DNA from: Agelaius tricolor
Taxonomy: Eukaryota; Chordata; Aves; Passeriformes; Icteridae
Length of the DNA stretch: 64,000 bases
Direction of reading: 5' to 3'
Assembly (NCBI GenBank): GCA_023055355.1
Contig: JALJCS010000029.1
Coordinates: 1,178,001 to 1,242,000, forward strand
In this document: positions 13,001-23,400 of the stretch, in pieces
How positions within the stretch are numbered: position 1 is the stretch's first letter
Layout: every line of letters begins with the position of its first letter
Position numbers and translations under genes: made by a program
The notes under the pieces: generated by a model
The model's input: only the letters and a program-made list of their open reading frames with translations
Databases searched by the model: none
Told to the model about the DNA's origin: nothing

Positions 13001-16000
13001 TGCAGACATGGATCAGTTCACATCCTCCATTTCTGAGTCCCAGGTGGATGTCAGAGTGAGCTCTGAGGAGAGTGAAGAAATTCCCCTGGATGGCAAACCT
13101 TTCCACCCATTCCAGGTGAAAACCTTCCCAGCCTTGCCTGAAAGTGAAGGTATGTGGAACTGAACACTGGGTTTACTGGTGGTTTTCCTTAGACAGTAGG
13201 CTCAGCTGGAACAGAAAAAGCTCTAACCTCTTTGGGTGATGTAGGGTAAAGCAGTCACCCTGACAGGACCCCTCATTCACTGGAGAAGCAATGCTGCGAG
13301 ACATGTCTGCTGAGCTGTTCTAATGATTTTCTTATTCTTCTCTTTGCAAAATTGTCTCCTCTCTTTTCATTTTGCAGTGAATGTTAAGTTTTTACAGTGC
13401 ATTTTGACTTGACTCTGGAATTAATTTTCAGTCTTTAACAAAAGAGTTCTCATGTAATGTTAAATCTTTGTGCTGTGACCTGTTGAAGGGCTGAAGGAAT
13501 TCTTTTTTTTAAATATGTATATCTATTTTTTTGTATCATTGGATGTTGACAGCTGGTGTGTGTGCGTGTATTTATTTTAAAAACGCTTGAACAGAGTCCT
13601 GAGCATCAAGCTGTAGGCTAAAAGCTTTTCCCAGGGTCTGAGTCAGAAATCATGCACAAACCTTTTTTCCTTTCTCTCTTAATCTCCTTTCTCTGCTATT
13701 TTTGTTTTTGTTTTCCCTCCTGCTAGATCCTCAGCCGGATTTGTACCATCCAATGAAAAAAGGTTGGTTCTAAGCTGCTCCCTCACAGTGCTTTTGATCA
13801 CTCTCCTACCTCCTCCATGTGTCTGATAGCTTCATTTTAGTTCCATATTCACCTTGATTTTCATTTCCTTGCTTTCACTTAGATCAGTCATGTTCACTTT
13901 TGCTTGTTTAGGCCTAGTGTTAAAGAAGCCAAGTAGTCTGAACATCCAATTGTGTGTGTGATCCTCCCTGATGGGCTCACAAGGGTCTCAGAATGCCTGG
14001 AGTGGCTCTTAGCCCTTGGGGAAGGTGGCCTTAGCCAGTGTCTGCAGTGGTGCTTTGCATCCCTCCATTTGTGACACTTCTCAGATTAAACCCTGCTGTG
14101 CTGGTGGGGAATAGGTCCAGAGGCTCTTCTGCCTCCTGTGGAACCTGTCCTTGATGCCCCATGACACCACAAAACATTTCAGGACACAGGCTGTTTCCAA
14201 TCTAAATGTCCTTATGGGAGTGCAGCTAGTATGGGACAGATAAATCAGGAGATTCCTCCTCCATGTTTGTGCTTTCCTTGGCATCACCTTCCCACACGTA
14301 GCATCTCTCCATACGAGCAAACTGTGTGTGGTTTTACATTTCTCCCTTAACTCAGGATTAATTCTGCAGTAGCTCAGTGCCTGGCTAAAAAGCAGTTTAA
14401 GAGCAGCATAGAAATATTAGCATTAAATAATGTCTCTATTAGTGATATGGAGTCAGGGAAGGATTAGTAGAAAAGGGAGGCTCTTGCAGAGTAGTGCTGC
14501 ATGAGCTCTGTGTGGAGTAAACCCGGTGTTTTAATCTGCCTTTGGTTCCAAATATATTGTGTAGATCTCAAAGGAGAGCAAAAGATTTTGCTAATAACCA
14601 TTTCATGTGAGCACATGTGGTTTTGTAACTCAGTGAAGACCAAATAGCTTGAAATTCTTCTCATTATTGACATTTCTCTGCAAATGTAAGTCACCTTCAT
14701 CCCTGGTGTGGAACAGTGTACAGTGTGCTGACTGCTCTGGCAGGAATTGGAACAGCCTTTAGTTAGATATTTTATTTATTAAATTTTTGGACAATTGCTG
14801 TGTTGCCTTGAGGATGATAAATTTGTACTAGTTCTCCCTGTCTGGGTAAATATAAGAGTCTCTGATGACCTGGGGACAGCAAAGTCCTACACTTGTTTCT
14901 CCTCTCCCTTCCCTTTTCACTGAATTGCTCAAGGGCTTTGAGGGAGTATTGGGTTGGTGGGGTAGGGGGGGGATTTTGTGCAGGTGTGTGTTTTCGGATT
15001 TTTTTCCCTGTAAGGTATATAATATAAACTGTGCCTTTGAGCTACATAGTACTGGGTCTGTTACTTGGTACTGCACACTGAGACAAATTGCAGAGCTCAT
15101 TGCAGCAGCTGAACTCTCAGCCCTGGAGACTGTGCTGGGTTGGCTCCTGAAACTGGAATAAAGCAAGCATAGGCCAAAAGCTGATACAGTAGTTCTGTAC
15201 AAACTATTTGTGGCTGGTTTCTCCTGAAAATCCCAATCATTGATTCCATAATAACATAACCTGCTTTGACAGTTGAGGGAAGTCAGACTGGCAGTCTTGG
15301 CCGTGCTTGGAATCTGATTACTGCCTCTAAAGAAAAACGTGATGCACTAAAACTTCATAGTGAAATGTTATTTCTGTGGCATTTTCAGGCAATACAAACT
15401 TGTCACTGTAAAAACTTGCCTTGAAGCCAAGTAGCCTGTCCTTGCATCTCATCAAAGAAAATGTTGCCAATTCCAGCACCAGTTGACATGTCTTGGGCAC
15501 CTTGCAAGCTCAGCAATTTGTGCAGAGTGGGGGGTTTGCAGCCACCAACAAAGCCTGAAGTGCTGTAGTAGAATTTCCCCCATGTCATTGGAAAGATCCA
15601 CTGCAGGTTTGAGGCTTCACTGTCCTGCTCTTGCACTAGTGCGTCACAGGTCATTACATTGTCCCCACCACGACTGGAACACTGGTGTTCTAACATGCTG
15701 TGTTATGTCAGGGCAGTTTGCATCAGACTCTCTTACTGATCTGATCTATTTATAAATGGTTTGGATCAAAACAGTTTATGCAGAGCCTTCTGTTAATTGA
15801 TATTCTTCTCTTGAGCCAGTGCTGGTTCCAGCCTGGAAATGGGGTAGTAGTGTTCTGGTACAAAGGCTGGTGTAGTTCTCTGCTCCTTCCTTGTCCTGGG
15901 ATTTAATTTTTTTGGGCTTGTGCCAGGTATGGGACAGCAGCTCATTACAGAGCCATGCTGGGTGACCTTGGAATTCAAATTCCCATTCCTGAGGCACTTG

Positions 16001-18962
16001 CTGATGTGCCTGATTCCAGCAGAATGGGCAATGCTGAAAGCATTCCCTGTGTGCTGGCTCTTGGCAGATGGATGTGTATCCACTCCTGTTCAGGGTCACA
16101 GAGGGATGTTGGTGACCTGGGGTGACACCTGCAGCAGTTAGTGCACTTACTGTGTGTTATGTCTTGTCTGGAGCTATCTAACAGAAGCACTTAACTGTAC
16201 GGTTTGTCTGAATTGACACCTCAGCCTGATTTTGGTGATGAGTCCTGTCTGCTCCTCTCATTGCCGCCTCATTTCCCCTCATTAACAGCCCTCCTAATCA
16301 CTTGTCACTGTAGTTTGTGAGCTGCCATCTGACACAGCAGCATGAGGACAGGTTAATACTCAGCAGTCTGTGCAGTTAAACACACGATCCAAGGCAGCTC
16401 TATACAGAGTAGGTGACCCTTCCAAAATGTTCCTAAGGGCTGATGGGCTCTCCTTGCTCTTTTGCTGCAGGTTCTGGCATGACTGAGCTGGATGGGCTGA
16501 TTGGTGCTGAAGAAAAAGTGATTAATAGCAAGAACAAGGTGGATGAAAACGTGGTGAGCTCTCCACCTTTATTTTGTGAAGCTAAACCTGCTGTGGACAC
16601 TAATTAATAGCAGTGGCTTGTTTCAGTGTCTTGTTCCAGCTCACAGAATGTCAGTGTGTTCATTATCCATATGGTGAAGGGGAGTCAGTTTGGTGACTAT
16701 TGTAGGCTCTTAATGCTGATTAGTATCAGAAGGGTGGGAGGGGAAGGGAAGGAGAGAGCTTCAGATCTTTGGCAGTCTGATTCTGAGAACTCTCTGATTT
16801 AGGAATGCTTTTCCCAAGCAGAGACCTTTTGATGTCCCTTTATTTTCACTAGGTTCACTGTCTGAACACACTGAATGCTGGTGTGTTCCATCTGTGTCTC
16901 CCATTTTTTTTTCATGGCAAGGGAGGCCTCACCTTCCTCTGAAGCTGAGCAACCCAGCAGGAGTTGTCTCTATAGTGTCAAGAATTCTCTAAGTTCTAGT
17001 GACAGCCCTTTGCCTCAGTTCCATGGGTTTAAAAATATTTAAAAGTCACCTTTTTGAATTTCCTTTCAATACTGTTTTAAAGCCATAGGTTAGATCTTAC
17101 ATAACAGAAATGCTAGGTCCAAAGTTAAAAAAACAATAAAAGTTGCTTTTTTTTCATTGGGGCTTTAGTTTGAGATAGTCTGGAGCTAACTAGCTGTAAT
17201 ACTATCTCAATACTGTCTCTGGTGGCTGTATAAGAGTTGGAGAACATTCCATGCTGTTGAGAGCAAAGGGGAGATGGTAAGTGGTCCTGAGCCTTTGCTA
17301 GTGTTCATTAAAGGTCTCTTGTTTGTCTTCCTCTTCCTTCTCCTCCTTGTTTTGTGTGGATCCTTCCATAAAACACTTTTGTGGCCGTTTTTAGGTAATT
17401 GATGAAACCCTTGATGTGAAGGAGATGATTTTCAACGCAGAGCGTGTCGGAGGGCTGGTGGATGAGCCGGTATGTTTGTGGCTGCTGAATCCAGGGATTG
17501 GCAAATTCCTAATGCTGGATTTTGATGACCATTTATACTGAATTCAGGATTTGGTGCCTGGATGCCTAGGGGCTCATGCAGAGTGAAACACAGTACACCC
17601 CTTCTGCATAAGGACGTAAACAGTGAACACACATTAGATATTAACTTGACTCCTACTGCAAAAGTGTTTTGTGGAATAGGGAAGTGATGTGGGCCAGTGT
17701 CTGTCCAGAGCTACTAAGTGGGGAAAGAATTTTGCATTGGTTATCCTTTTGATGGAATATTTAGAGGTGAAATATGTAGGGGTGGAATACTTAGGGGTGA
17801 TACATATACACTGTCTAGTGTATAATCAGTCATATCTCGATACCACAGATGGTCAAAGACCTTACTAGTGGCCATGGTTTAGGTTTGTGTTCAGCAGTGC
17901 ATCTCCCTTATTGCTCTTCCTCAATCTGCTCTGTTTTCTTCCCTCCAGGATAATGACAACTCCCTCCGTGATGACTTTGGCTTCAGCAGCAGTGCCCTTA
18001 TTGGGCTGTTGGTGATTGCTGTTGCCATAGCTACTGTTATAGTCATCAGCTTGGTGATGCTGAGGAAGAGGCAGTATGGGACCATCAGCCATGGAATTGT
18101 GGAGGTGAGAAACAGCTCCATAACTGAGGATGAAAATAGTCAGTGTTGAATCACATGTGTGTGGGGGTAGAGAATTGGCAGGAGCTGCCAAGCCATGGAG
18201 AGTTCTGCTTCTGGCTGGGTAGGAATTAACTCTGTCCCTGCTGACACCATCATTGCTCGTTCCTCAGTGTGCAGGTGCCAGTCCCAGGTATGCTGTGCTG
18301 ACACCTGCCACTCCAGAGTTGCATTTGCTTATCACTAGGATTTACTTAGGCTTTCCTGGCTGGCTCAGGGTAGGATTTATCAGTAAATGAGCTTTTCAGG
18401 CAATATCTTTAGCAGGGTAGTCAGTCAGTCAATCCACAGCAATTTGTCCTCCTGGCTAATTGACAATTAAGATGTTGTGATTGGCGAAATGTTGAAGAGC
18501 AGCTCCTTCTTCCTTGCACATTTCTATGACAACTTAATGGAGCCCAGAGAAAGCTGCTTTTCCCTTTGCCCCACCCATGCAGGAGATCGTAACAACCTCT
18601 TCAATGAGAGAAGTGGGTCCCTGATTTGCAGTGTTGACTGAGCAATGACAGATTTGAGAGAACATCCCCACAGGGGATTGGGTGGGCAGGAGGCGTCAGC
18701 TCTTGAACAAGCAATTCTATTCAAATTACCTTTTGCAGTTTACCTTTTTTTCCATTTACTGCTCACCATGGTATTCACTCAGTGTTTGTCTGTTGCCTCT
18801 TGTTTTGTGGAATCAATCCTAGAAGTGTCTCCTTGACCAGTATCATGTGTTTTTTCAAAGGTTGACCCGATGCTCACCCCTGAGGAGCGGCATCTGAGCA
18901 AGATGCAAAACCATGGCTATGAGAATCCCACTTACAAATACCTGGAGCAGATGCAGATATAA
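916..18962 (+). CDS. APLP2: amyloid beta precursor-like protein 2 (APLP2), partial at 5' end
   Basis: This is a type I membrane protein of the APP family that is cleaved by secretases and implicated in cell adhesion and synapse function. Coding exons are 916-1091, 1961-2178, 3774-3941, 5882-5997, 6582-6656, 7820-7978, 8430-8558, 12328-12427, 12979-13149, 13727-13762, 16471-16553, 17395-17469, 17949-18104 and 18861-18962. All have AG/GT borders, and the phases agree at every junction. The sum is 1764 nt, or 587 residues plus stop. Human APLP2 is 763 residues, so roughly the first 176 residues lie left of the window. Visible domains are the end of the E1 copper-binding domain, the acidic region, a six-cysteine Kunitz domain, E2, one transmembrane helix and the NPTY motif. 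The Kunitz domain and the [14 protein letters not shown] stretch match APLP2 better than APP or APLP1. No frameshift or premature stop is seen when all exons are included. Confidence 0.98.
1311..1690 (+). mobile_element. CR1 LINE 3' fragment in APLP2 intron
   Basis: The sequence carries the usual CR1 3' order: a 'cagcctcgagaagagaag' start, 'aattcttccctgtgagg', 'ggccaggttggatgggtctt', 'cccaacccaaaccattctgg', and an ATTCTATAG-type terminus. It has the 5'-truncated form typical of avian CR1 copies. It lies in the sense direction of APLP2. Subfamily cannot be assigned by eye. Confidence 0.9.
1961..2178 (+). CDS. APLP2: APLP2 exon: acidic region
   Basis: This exon codes a very acidic segment ([19 protein letters not shown]), then tyrosines in DYYYDSYK, and a serine/glutamate-rich end. 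The acceptor is CCTCCAG at 1954-1960. The exon ends in phase 1 at 2178, before GTAAGA, immediately upstream of the alternative Kunitz exon. The acidic linker between E1 and E2 is characteristic of APP-family proteins. Confidence 0.95.
2179..3773 (+). other. APLP2: APLP2 intron without recognised features
   Basis: No exon or clear mobile element was seen. The intron ends in a CTCCACACAG acceptor at the Kunitz exon. Confidence 0.7.
3774..3941 (+). CDS. APLP2: APLP2 Kunitz protease inhibitor (KPI) cassette exon
   Basis: This 168-nt exon codes one complete Kunitz/BPTI domain. Six cysteines are in Kunitz order: VCSQ, GPC, RKC, GGC, EYC, AVC. The P1 reactive-site residue in GPCRA is arginine, which is expected of an inhibitor of trypsin-like serine proteases. 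The exon starts and ends in phase 1, so inclusion or skipping keeps the reading frame. When skipped, the flanking exons join through a leucine codon. The KPI exon is known to be alternatively spliced in APP and APLP2. Confidence 0.97.
3942..5881 (+). other. APLP2: APLP2 intron without recognised exons
   Basis: No clear mobile element was seen. The mammalian protein, as recalled, carries a few extra residues after the Kunitz domain before the DVDVYFE motif. I could not find a small exon for them here. Confidence 0.6.
5882..5997 (+). CDS. APLP2: APLP2 exon: start of E2 domain
   Basis: The exon codes [20 protein letters not shown] followed by a basic, helical segment ending in RMDR. This is the conserved entry into the E2 domain. 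The acceptor is TTCATGCAG and the donor is CGG|GTGAGT. It begins with the last two bases of a split codon and ends in phase 0. Confidence 0.95.
6186..6420 (+). mobile_element. CR1 LINE 3' fragment in APLP2 intron
   Basis: CR1 3' signatures are 'gggaagaaattcttta', 'ccctggcacaggttgcctgg', 'ggccaggttggacagagctt', and a degraded ATTCTGTGA end. It is sense to APLP2 and more diverged than the copy at 1311. Confidence 0.85.
6582..6656 (+). CDS. APLP2: APLP2 exon: E2 domain helix
   Basis: This is an exactly 25-codon exon in phase 0 coding [13 protein letters not shown] followed by [12 protein letters not shown]. The acceptor is CCTGTCCAG and the donor is CAG|GTAAGA. It is part of the coiled-coil E2 domain involved in dimerisation and heparin binding. 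Confidence 0.95.
6657..7819 (+). other. APLP2: APLP2 intron without recognised features
   Basis: Nothing beyond the splice sites could be supported by eye. Confidence 0.65.
7820..7978 (+). CDS. APLP2: APLP2 exon: E2 domain core
   Basis: This 53-codon, phase-0 exon codes [17 protein letters not shown] and then [15 protein letters not shown], among the most conserved parts of E2 in APP-family proteins. The acceptor is TTGTTCTAG. The donor is CGT|GTGAGT. Confidence 0.96.
8430..8558 (+). CDS. APLP2: APLP2 exon: E2 domain, heparin-binding helix
   Basis: This 43-codon, phase-0 exon codes [19 protein letters not shown] and then [17 protein letters not shown]. The basic YVRAENKDR segment belongs to the heparin-binding surface described for the E2 domain of this family. 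The acceptor is TCCTGCAG and the donor is CAG|GTATGA. Confidence 0.96.
9183..9207. repeat. near-perfect palindrome, 12-bp arms
   Basis: TGTGTTTAGTTT and its exact reverse complement AAACTAAACACA flank a single A. It sits just upstream of the GC-rich LTR-like block. It could be a terminal structure of a mobile element or a chance palindrome. Confidence 0.9.
9290..10550 (+). mobile_element. probable diverged ERVL-type solo LTR (boundaries uncertain)
   Basis: The 3' part has a polyadenylation-like AATAAAGTTTCTTTT at 10421, followed by 'gagcctgctttgctct' and 'gctggcatttgac'. The same order of motifs occurs near the 3' ends of the LTRs at 25025-26257 and 28087-29567. The upstream half is purine-rich with a CpG-rich start, also as in those LTRs. 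I could not find TG...CA ends or a target duplication, so limits are approximate. Confidence 0.5.
10198..10221. repeat. short hairpin, 10-bp arms
   Basis: CCACAAGAAA and TTTCTTGTGG are exact reverse complements separated by four bases. The hairpin lies inside the LTR-like element. Confidence 0.85.
12328..12427 (+). CDS. APLP2: APLP2 exon: last E2 helix
   Basis: The exon codes [20 protein letters not shown] followed by [13 protein letters not shown] and ends in phase 1. The acceptor is CATCTGCAG and the donor is TTG|GTGAGT. The motif containing [11 protein letters not shown] is strongly conserved among APP-family members. Confidence 0.96.
12979..13149 (+). CDS. APLP2: APLP2 exon: end of E2 and juxtamembrane linker
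   Basis: The exon codes [14 protein letters not shown], then [18 protein letters not shown], and ends in PALPESE plus the first base of a glycine codon. The phase-1 end matters. Joined directly to the exon at 16471, skipping the 36-nt exon, it gives ESEGSG, the chondroitin-sulfate attachment context. The acceptor is CCTTTCAG and the donor is AAG|GTATGT. Confidence 0.95.
13727..13762 (+). CDS. APLP2: APLP2 36-nt alternative exon before the GAG-attachment serine
   Basis: This 36-nt cassette adds 12 residues ([12 protein letters not shown]). Both ends are phase 1, so inclusion or skipping keeps frame. It matches the 12-residue alternative insert known in mammalian APLP2, which lies directly N-terminal to the chondroitin-sulfate serine and blocks its modification. 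The acceptor is TGCTAG after a T-rich tract. The donor AAG|GTTGGT departs from consensus at +3 and +4, which fits regulated inclusion. Confidence 0.93.
13763..16470 (+). other. APLP2: APLP2 intron without recognised features
   Basis: A G-run lies near 14966-14974. No exon or clear repeat was recognised across this 2.7-kb intron. Confidence 0.65.
16471..16553 (+). CDS. APLP2: APLP2 exon: GAG-attachment serine segment
   Basis: The exon codes [16 protein letters not shown] followed by [12 protein letters not shown]. The serine in GSG is the position equivalent to the chondroitin-sulfate-modified serine of mammalian APLP2. The acceptor is TTGCTGCAG and the donor is GTG|GTGAGC. Confidence 0.95.
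16554..17394 (+). other. APLP2: APLP2 intron without recognised features
   Basis: Short T-rich and A-rich runs only. The intron ends in a TTTTTAG acceptor. Confidence 0.65.
17395..17469 (+). CDS. APLP2: APLP2 exon: ectodomain juxtamembrane segment
   Basis: This 25-codon, phase-0 exon codes [20 protein letters not shown] and ends in LVDEP. This region holds the alpha- and beta-secretase cleavage zone in the family. It has no Abeta-like sequence, as expected for APLP2. The donor is CCG|GTATGT. Confidence 0.94.
17949..18104 (+). CDS. APLP2: APLP2 exon: transmembrane segment and stop-transfer
   Basis: This 52-codon exon codes a short acidic juxtamembrane stretch ([10 protein letters not shown]). 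A hydrophobic helix of about 24 residues follows, beginning [20 protein letters not shown], and then the basic stop-transfer LRKRQYG. The helix is the expected gamma-secretase substrate region. The acceptor is CCTCCAG and the donor is GAG|GTGAGA. Confidence 0.97.
18105..18860 (+). other. APLP2: last APLP2 intron
   Basis: No internal features were recognised. It ends in a T-rich tract and AAAG acceptor at 18857-18860. Confidence 0.7.
18861..18962 (+). CDS. APLP2: APLP2 last coding exon: cytoplasmic tail with NPTY
   Basis: The exon codes 33 residues and a TAA stop at 18960-18962. The tail has the conserved [16 protein letters not shown] and YENPTY, the PTB-domain docking and endocytosis signal. 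It ends in KYLEQMQI, as in mammalian APLP2. Confidence 0.97.
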   Translation, partial: VDPMLTPEERHLSKMQNHGYENPTYKYLEQMQI

Positions 18963-20405
18963 AAGAGATGAAGATGGAATAGCCCCGATGGGAAAAGGTG
19001 CGGGGAGAAGGGCCAAAGTGGTCCAGTGTTTTGGATCAACTACTGACCAACAGTTGCTTCAAGAGGACTTCATCTTACATTCAGAACTCCTGGATCATTA
19101 AGACTATAATTACTACTGTAGAGTTGCAATTTCCATTCTTTAAAATGGGTGAAGAAATGATAATATAACAATATGATATATAAATCTCCTTAAATGGGAA
19201 AAATTGATCTATTGCAGATATTTGAATGAGATGTAGTTTTCTTTTTTTTTTTTTTAATAATCTGAAAAATACCAGTTCTGTTGTACTGTTGTCTGATACA
19301 AGCTCTATATATATAAAAATGGGAAATGTTGATTTTTATTTCTGATAGACCACCTGTATATTGAGGGTCGTTTGTACCAGCCCACCTTCAAAAAAGGAGA
19401 CAGTTGTGGCTCTTTGGTCATTTTGGCTTTTGTATATAAAGCATTATTCTTTTCCTTTTTTTTTTTTAAGTGAATTTCACTGGGACTTGCAAAGAGATTA
19501 ATTTAGGGATAGAAGCTATTACAGCATAAGCAAAGAAGCAATTGGGAACAGTAACTAACAAAATTCCCTATAATGAGACAAAAAAAAGAAAAAGAGAAAA
19601 AAAGAAAGGAAAAAACCCCCATCTTCATATGCCAGTGGTGTGCACCCTGCTGCTTAGCAGCTTGGGCTCTAGGAATCAAGACTCCATGGAGGCAAGGAGT
19701 TAAAACGCTTCTGGCATCTCTGTTTATAGTTATTCCAGTAGAATGTTAGAACATGGTTTGTGCATACTTGGGTCTGCACATTCTCCTTTGAGATTCAGTT
19801 CTGCTCTAGAGTTGGAAGTTCTGGTATTGAATTGAAATCTCTGTTCTCAGCCAGTTTCCTTCAGTACTCACCTGGCATTAACAGCCCCCTCTTGCTACTA
19901 CTTTCTAATTTCCCCAGCTCTCCTGCCTCACCAACATGGTAAGTAGTTAAGAGCCACAGGTTTTTGAGCCTTTGCATCTCCCTGGGTGATGTTGGGCCAG
20001 AAATGACAAATCACTGCAATAACTGGGACCTTGGGAGCTGACAAACACAGAGAGGTCTCTTAGCTGGGGATGGAAGAGAGTGACATGTTGGGAAAGGGAT
20101 GCTGCCTACTTTAAGGGAAATAGGATACACAGGTCCCAAGAAGAACAAAAGGGGCATTGTTCCACTCACCATCATCATGTCTTTGTAATGCTTGTATAGT
20201 TGATGTTAATGCTCACGGCTTTTTTTAATCTGGGGGTTCTGGTAACCTGTGGTGTATTTTTTCTATTTTTCCTGTGACTTTATTTTTTCTTCCCCTTCCC
20301 GTGTTTCTTCCCACTATGCACAGATTTACCTGCAAACTCCTTAGTGTGGTCTGTGGGGAATGTACAAAGTTTAAACACATCAATAAACACTTTAACTTCC
20401 AGATT
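18963..20405 (+). other. APLP2: APLP2 3' UTR
   Basis: The sequence after the stop has no introns or coding features. It contains A/T-rich runs and a purine tract near 19578-19613. It ends just after the AATAAA at 20382, giving a UTR of about 1.4 kb. Confidence 0.8.
20382..20387 (+). terminator. APLP2: APLP2 polyadenylation signal
   Basis: A canonical AATAAA occurs in 'caataaacactttaac', followed about 20 bases on by T-rich sequence. It is the first strong hexamer after the stop that fits a 3' end. Use of earlier variant sites cannot be excluded. Confidence 0.75.
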
Positions 20406-23400
20406 GCTTCTTCTCTTTATTCATGGGCTCGCTCTAATTCCCCGTCCTCCCACCCTGTCCTGCCAAACTCACAAAACCTTTCCCTGACGGGGAGAAAGAC
20501 TGTACAGATTCTGATGTATAACCATGCCTGGAGTCTTTTGTGGTATTTCCAGATCCTGATAACCTTTGTGGAGTGGAGGAGGCAGGCTGCTAAACAAACA
20601 GCTGGATCCTGAGTAGCGTTAAAGCAGCTGCTGGAGTGCAGGTTGGGGAGAGCTGGGCTGGGGCTTCCTCTGGCTGCTTTTGGAAGATCCTGTGGATGGT
20701 TCTCCCCATTCCCAGGATGCAGGTGGCTGCTGGCACACTCTGTGGGAGCAAGCAGAGCCAAGGCTCTCTGCGGTGACAAGCTGTTCTGTCCCTGGCCATC
20801 CCCCTGCACTTCCTTGAGAGCCACAGGGACTCTGTGCTGGCTGTGTGCTCAAAGCCTGTGACATCCATAGGCCTCAGGTATGGGACTGGGCAGAAGGACA
20901 GCAGGAAACCTTAGAATTCCTAGATATGAGGGCATGGATAAAGACCTCACAGTGACACTGTTTGTGTGGTTGCTTCTGGTGGATGGCCAGATCTGAAATA
21001 ATTGAAGTCATAGAGCCCAGGGCAGGAATCAGCTAATTAAGGTTAGCACTTACTGAATTGCTGCTGCTGTTTTATGAGGGGGAATAACTGTTTGATTTAA
21101 TTCTCTCTTCCAGGACACCTAAATCTAACAGCCTGTAAAGCTCAAAGCTATTTCTGGTCCCATGTGTCATTCCTCTCTATTCTCCTTTGAGGTGTGACCT
21201 CAAGCACATATTCTTACTCTCTCATCTCAGTGAAATGTTCTAAGAGTCACTGTCACCTGAATGTCATTTTAGAGGTCAATAGACAGAATTAATTTTCCTC
21301 CATATTGATCAATGCAGTTGCCAATAGGTCTGGAGGAAGAGAGGGAGAGGAGGAAACAAGAAGTTTTAACGATTTTGAACAGGAAGCACTTGCTTGTCTT
21401 GTTTCTCCTTAAACATGGGCTCCTTGGTTCCACTGAAACTTCCATATTCTGGTTAAATTATTCAGACACCGAGGAAAGAGCAGATGCTGTCCTAGAAAAT
21501 GCCTTCTGTTGGCTTGTCACAACTACTTGGGAAAGAGTTTTGATTTTAAACTAAATTTAATTTAAATGATGCCAAAGCATATCTGCAGCCCAGTGCCATT
21601 CTTGAACTGCACCCTCAGGTAGGGTGACCTGCAAGTGAAACAATTTACAGAGGCTGCAGACTGAGTTCCAGAATTGAATTTGGGTATCAGATTTTTCCTT
21701 TGATAAATACTATTAGTCCTGCAAAATAAATACATCAGGCTGGAATCAAAGTCTGTTAGTTCCATGCTTTGGCACAGACTGCCAAGCACTTGGGATCAAT
21801 TCTTTAGGATGAATTTTGACCACAGTTTCTGAAAAGTCATGCTGAAACTTAGCTGCTTGAAGATGGGTGCTAAGGCATGTCCCAAGTGTTCCTGGTATAA
21901 GCTGTGCAAGAAGAGGGGCTGATCCCAACAAAGAGGCAATGAGGTAGTTTGGGAAAATATCAGCAGTTTCATGGCAATGAGATGCTTAAATTATTCAGAC
22001 CACAGTGGAGCAGTTGGCTGGGGGAAGACTTGTAGCATCTGGAGAGCTGCATTTCAATAGAAAAACTGATTTTAAAGAAAAAGTGCTTCAAGAGGAAGCA
22101 CTTTTTTCCCCTCACTCTCTGGTGAGGAAACAGGATGTTTGAGAAGGGTCTTTGGGAATGCTGAGCAGAGGAAGTGCTGGGTCAGTTTGTCTCCCTTCTC
22201 CTGAAGCTGTTTGTAGCATTCCTGCAAGGGTAGAGTGATGAACGTCAGTGCATTGGGACTGTGATGTGCATAGGAACAAGTGGATGGAACGTGGGTGGAT
22301 TGATTTTATCAGCCTTACTTGTCTCTGATGTGCAGTGCAACACTTGTGTGAAGTGTGGTTTTGATCATTCAGCCCTGGCCCACAGAAGAGATTAAAAGGT
22401 GCCCACGATGAGCTCAAGCAGGTGGTGATGCAGTGCCTGGAGCCTTTCCCTGTTGCCCCATCAAAAGATGACGTTCATCTGATGGAGCACATAAACCCTC
22501 CTAATCCTTTGACCTGGGGTGTGTCAGGTAGATGTTTGAGAGCTGCAAGTCTCAAGGTGAGGTGTCCTTTTGGTCCAGCCTGAGTGGTGCTTAAAGTTGT
22601 GCCACCACACAGGAATTTGGGTGGTCTCCAGAGCAGGTGCAACTCAAGTCAGTGGCATCAGTGGCTTTGTTATGGTGAAAAAGGCTGCCAGATATGCACA
22701 GCGAGGGGCAACAGTGATGAGCCAGAAAAAGACAGTTTTTATAGGACATAGTAGAGTAAGGTAGGGAAAGCAAGGGTGAGTGAGCTGCTCCTGCTTTCAG
22801 GTCTCAGTGGGACCACATGCAGATCACCTGGCTGTGATCCTTACCAGCACTGTGGGATGGAAGTCTCAAGGAATTGGAAAGCAGCAGGCTCAAAAGCTGT
22901 TTCTCCAGTGCAGAAGTCAGAGCATTCTTAACCTTCTGGGTGCCTCTCCATAAATTCACAGTTTGATCTCAGCAGGCACTGGTAGCTTTGCTGCAGAGGT
23001 GGGGAGAAGATTCTGCTGAGCACAGCACCTCATAGAGGTGAGGGTTTAATTCGTGTATATGTGTGTGGTTCCGCAGGAGCGAGTGGGTTAAACTCAGGAG
23101 CATTTTGCTATGTTTACCAGTGACCTGTGTGGAGACTGTGCTTTGTAGCAGGAGCACTTAACCCCTGGACCGGAGGCTTTCTGTGTGTGCTGCCAGGATG
23201 AGTTAATAAAAAAATTTATTTCCAGCAGCACTGGGTTCCTGAGAGCAATTTGAGAACAGGCTGTGGGCTGAACAAGCTGGTTGTTTAATACCATCAGTCT
23301 CTGGATGGCATCAGGGAGGTTCAGAATCTGAACAGACTCTGGTGCTTGGAGTGTGGGGCTGAAGGTGGTGGGAGGGACTGGGCCTGAGGGAAGTGGTCCC

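Noticed and set aside
14966..14974. G-quadruplex-forming element in an APLP2 intron
   Set aside because: It is a single short G-run with too few neighbouring runs to support the claim.
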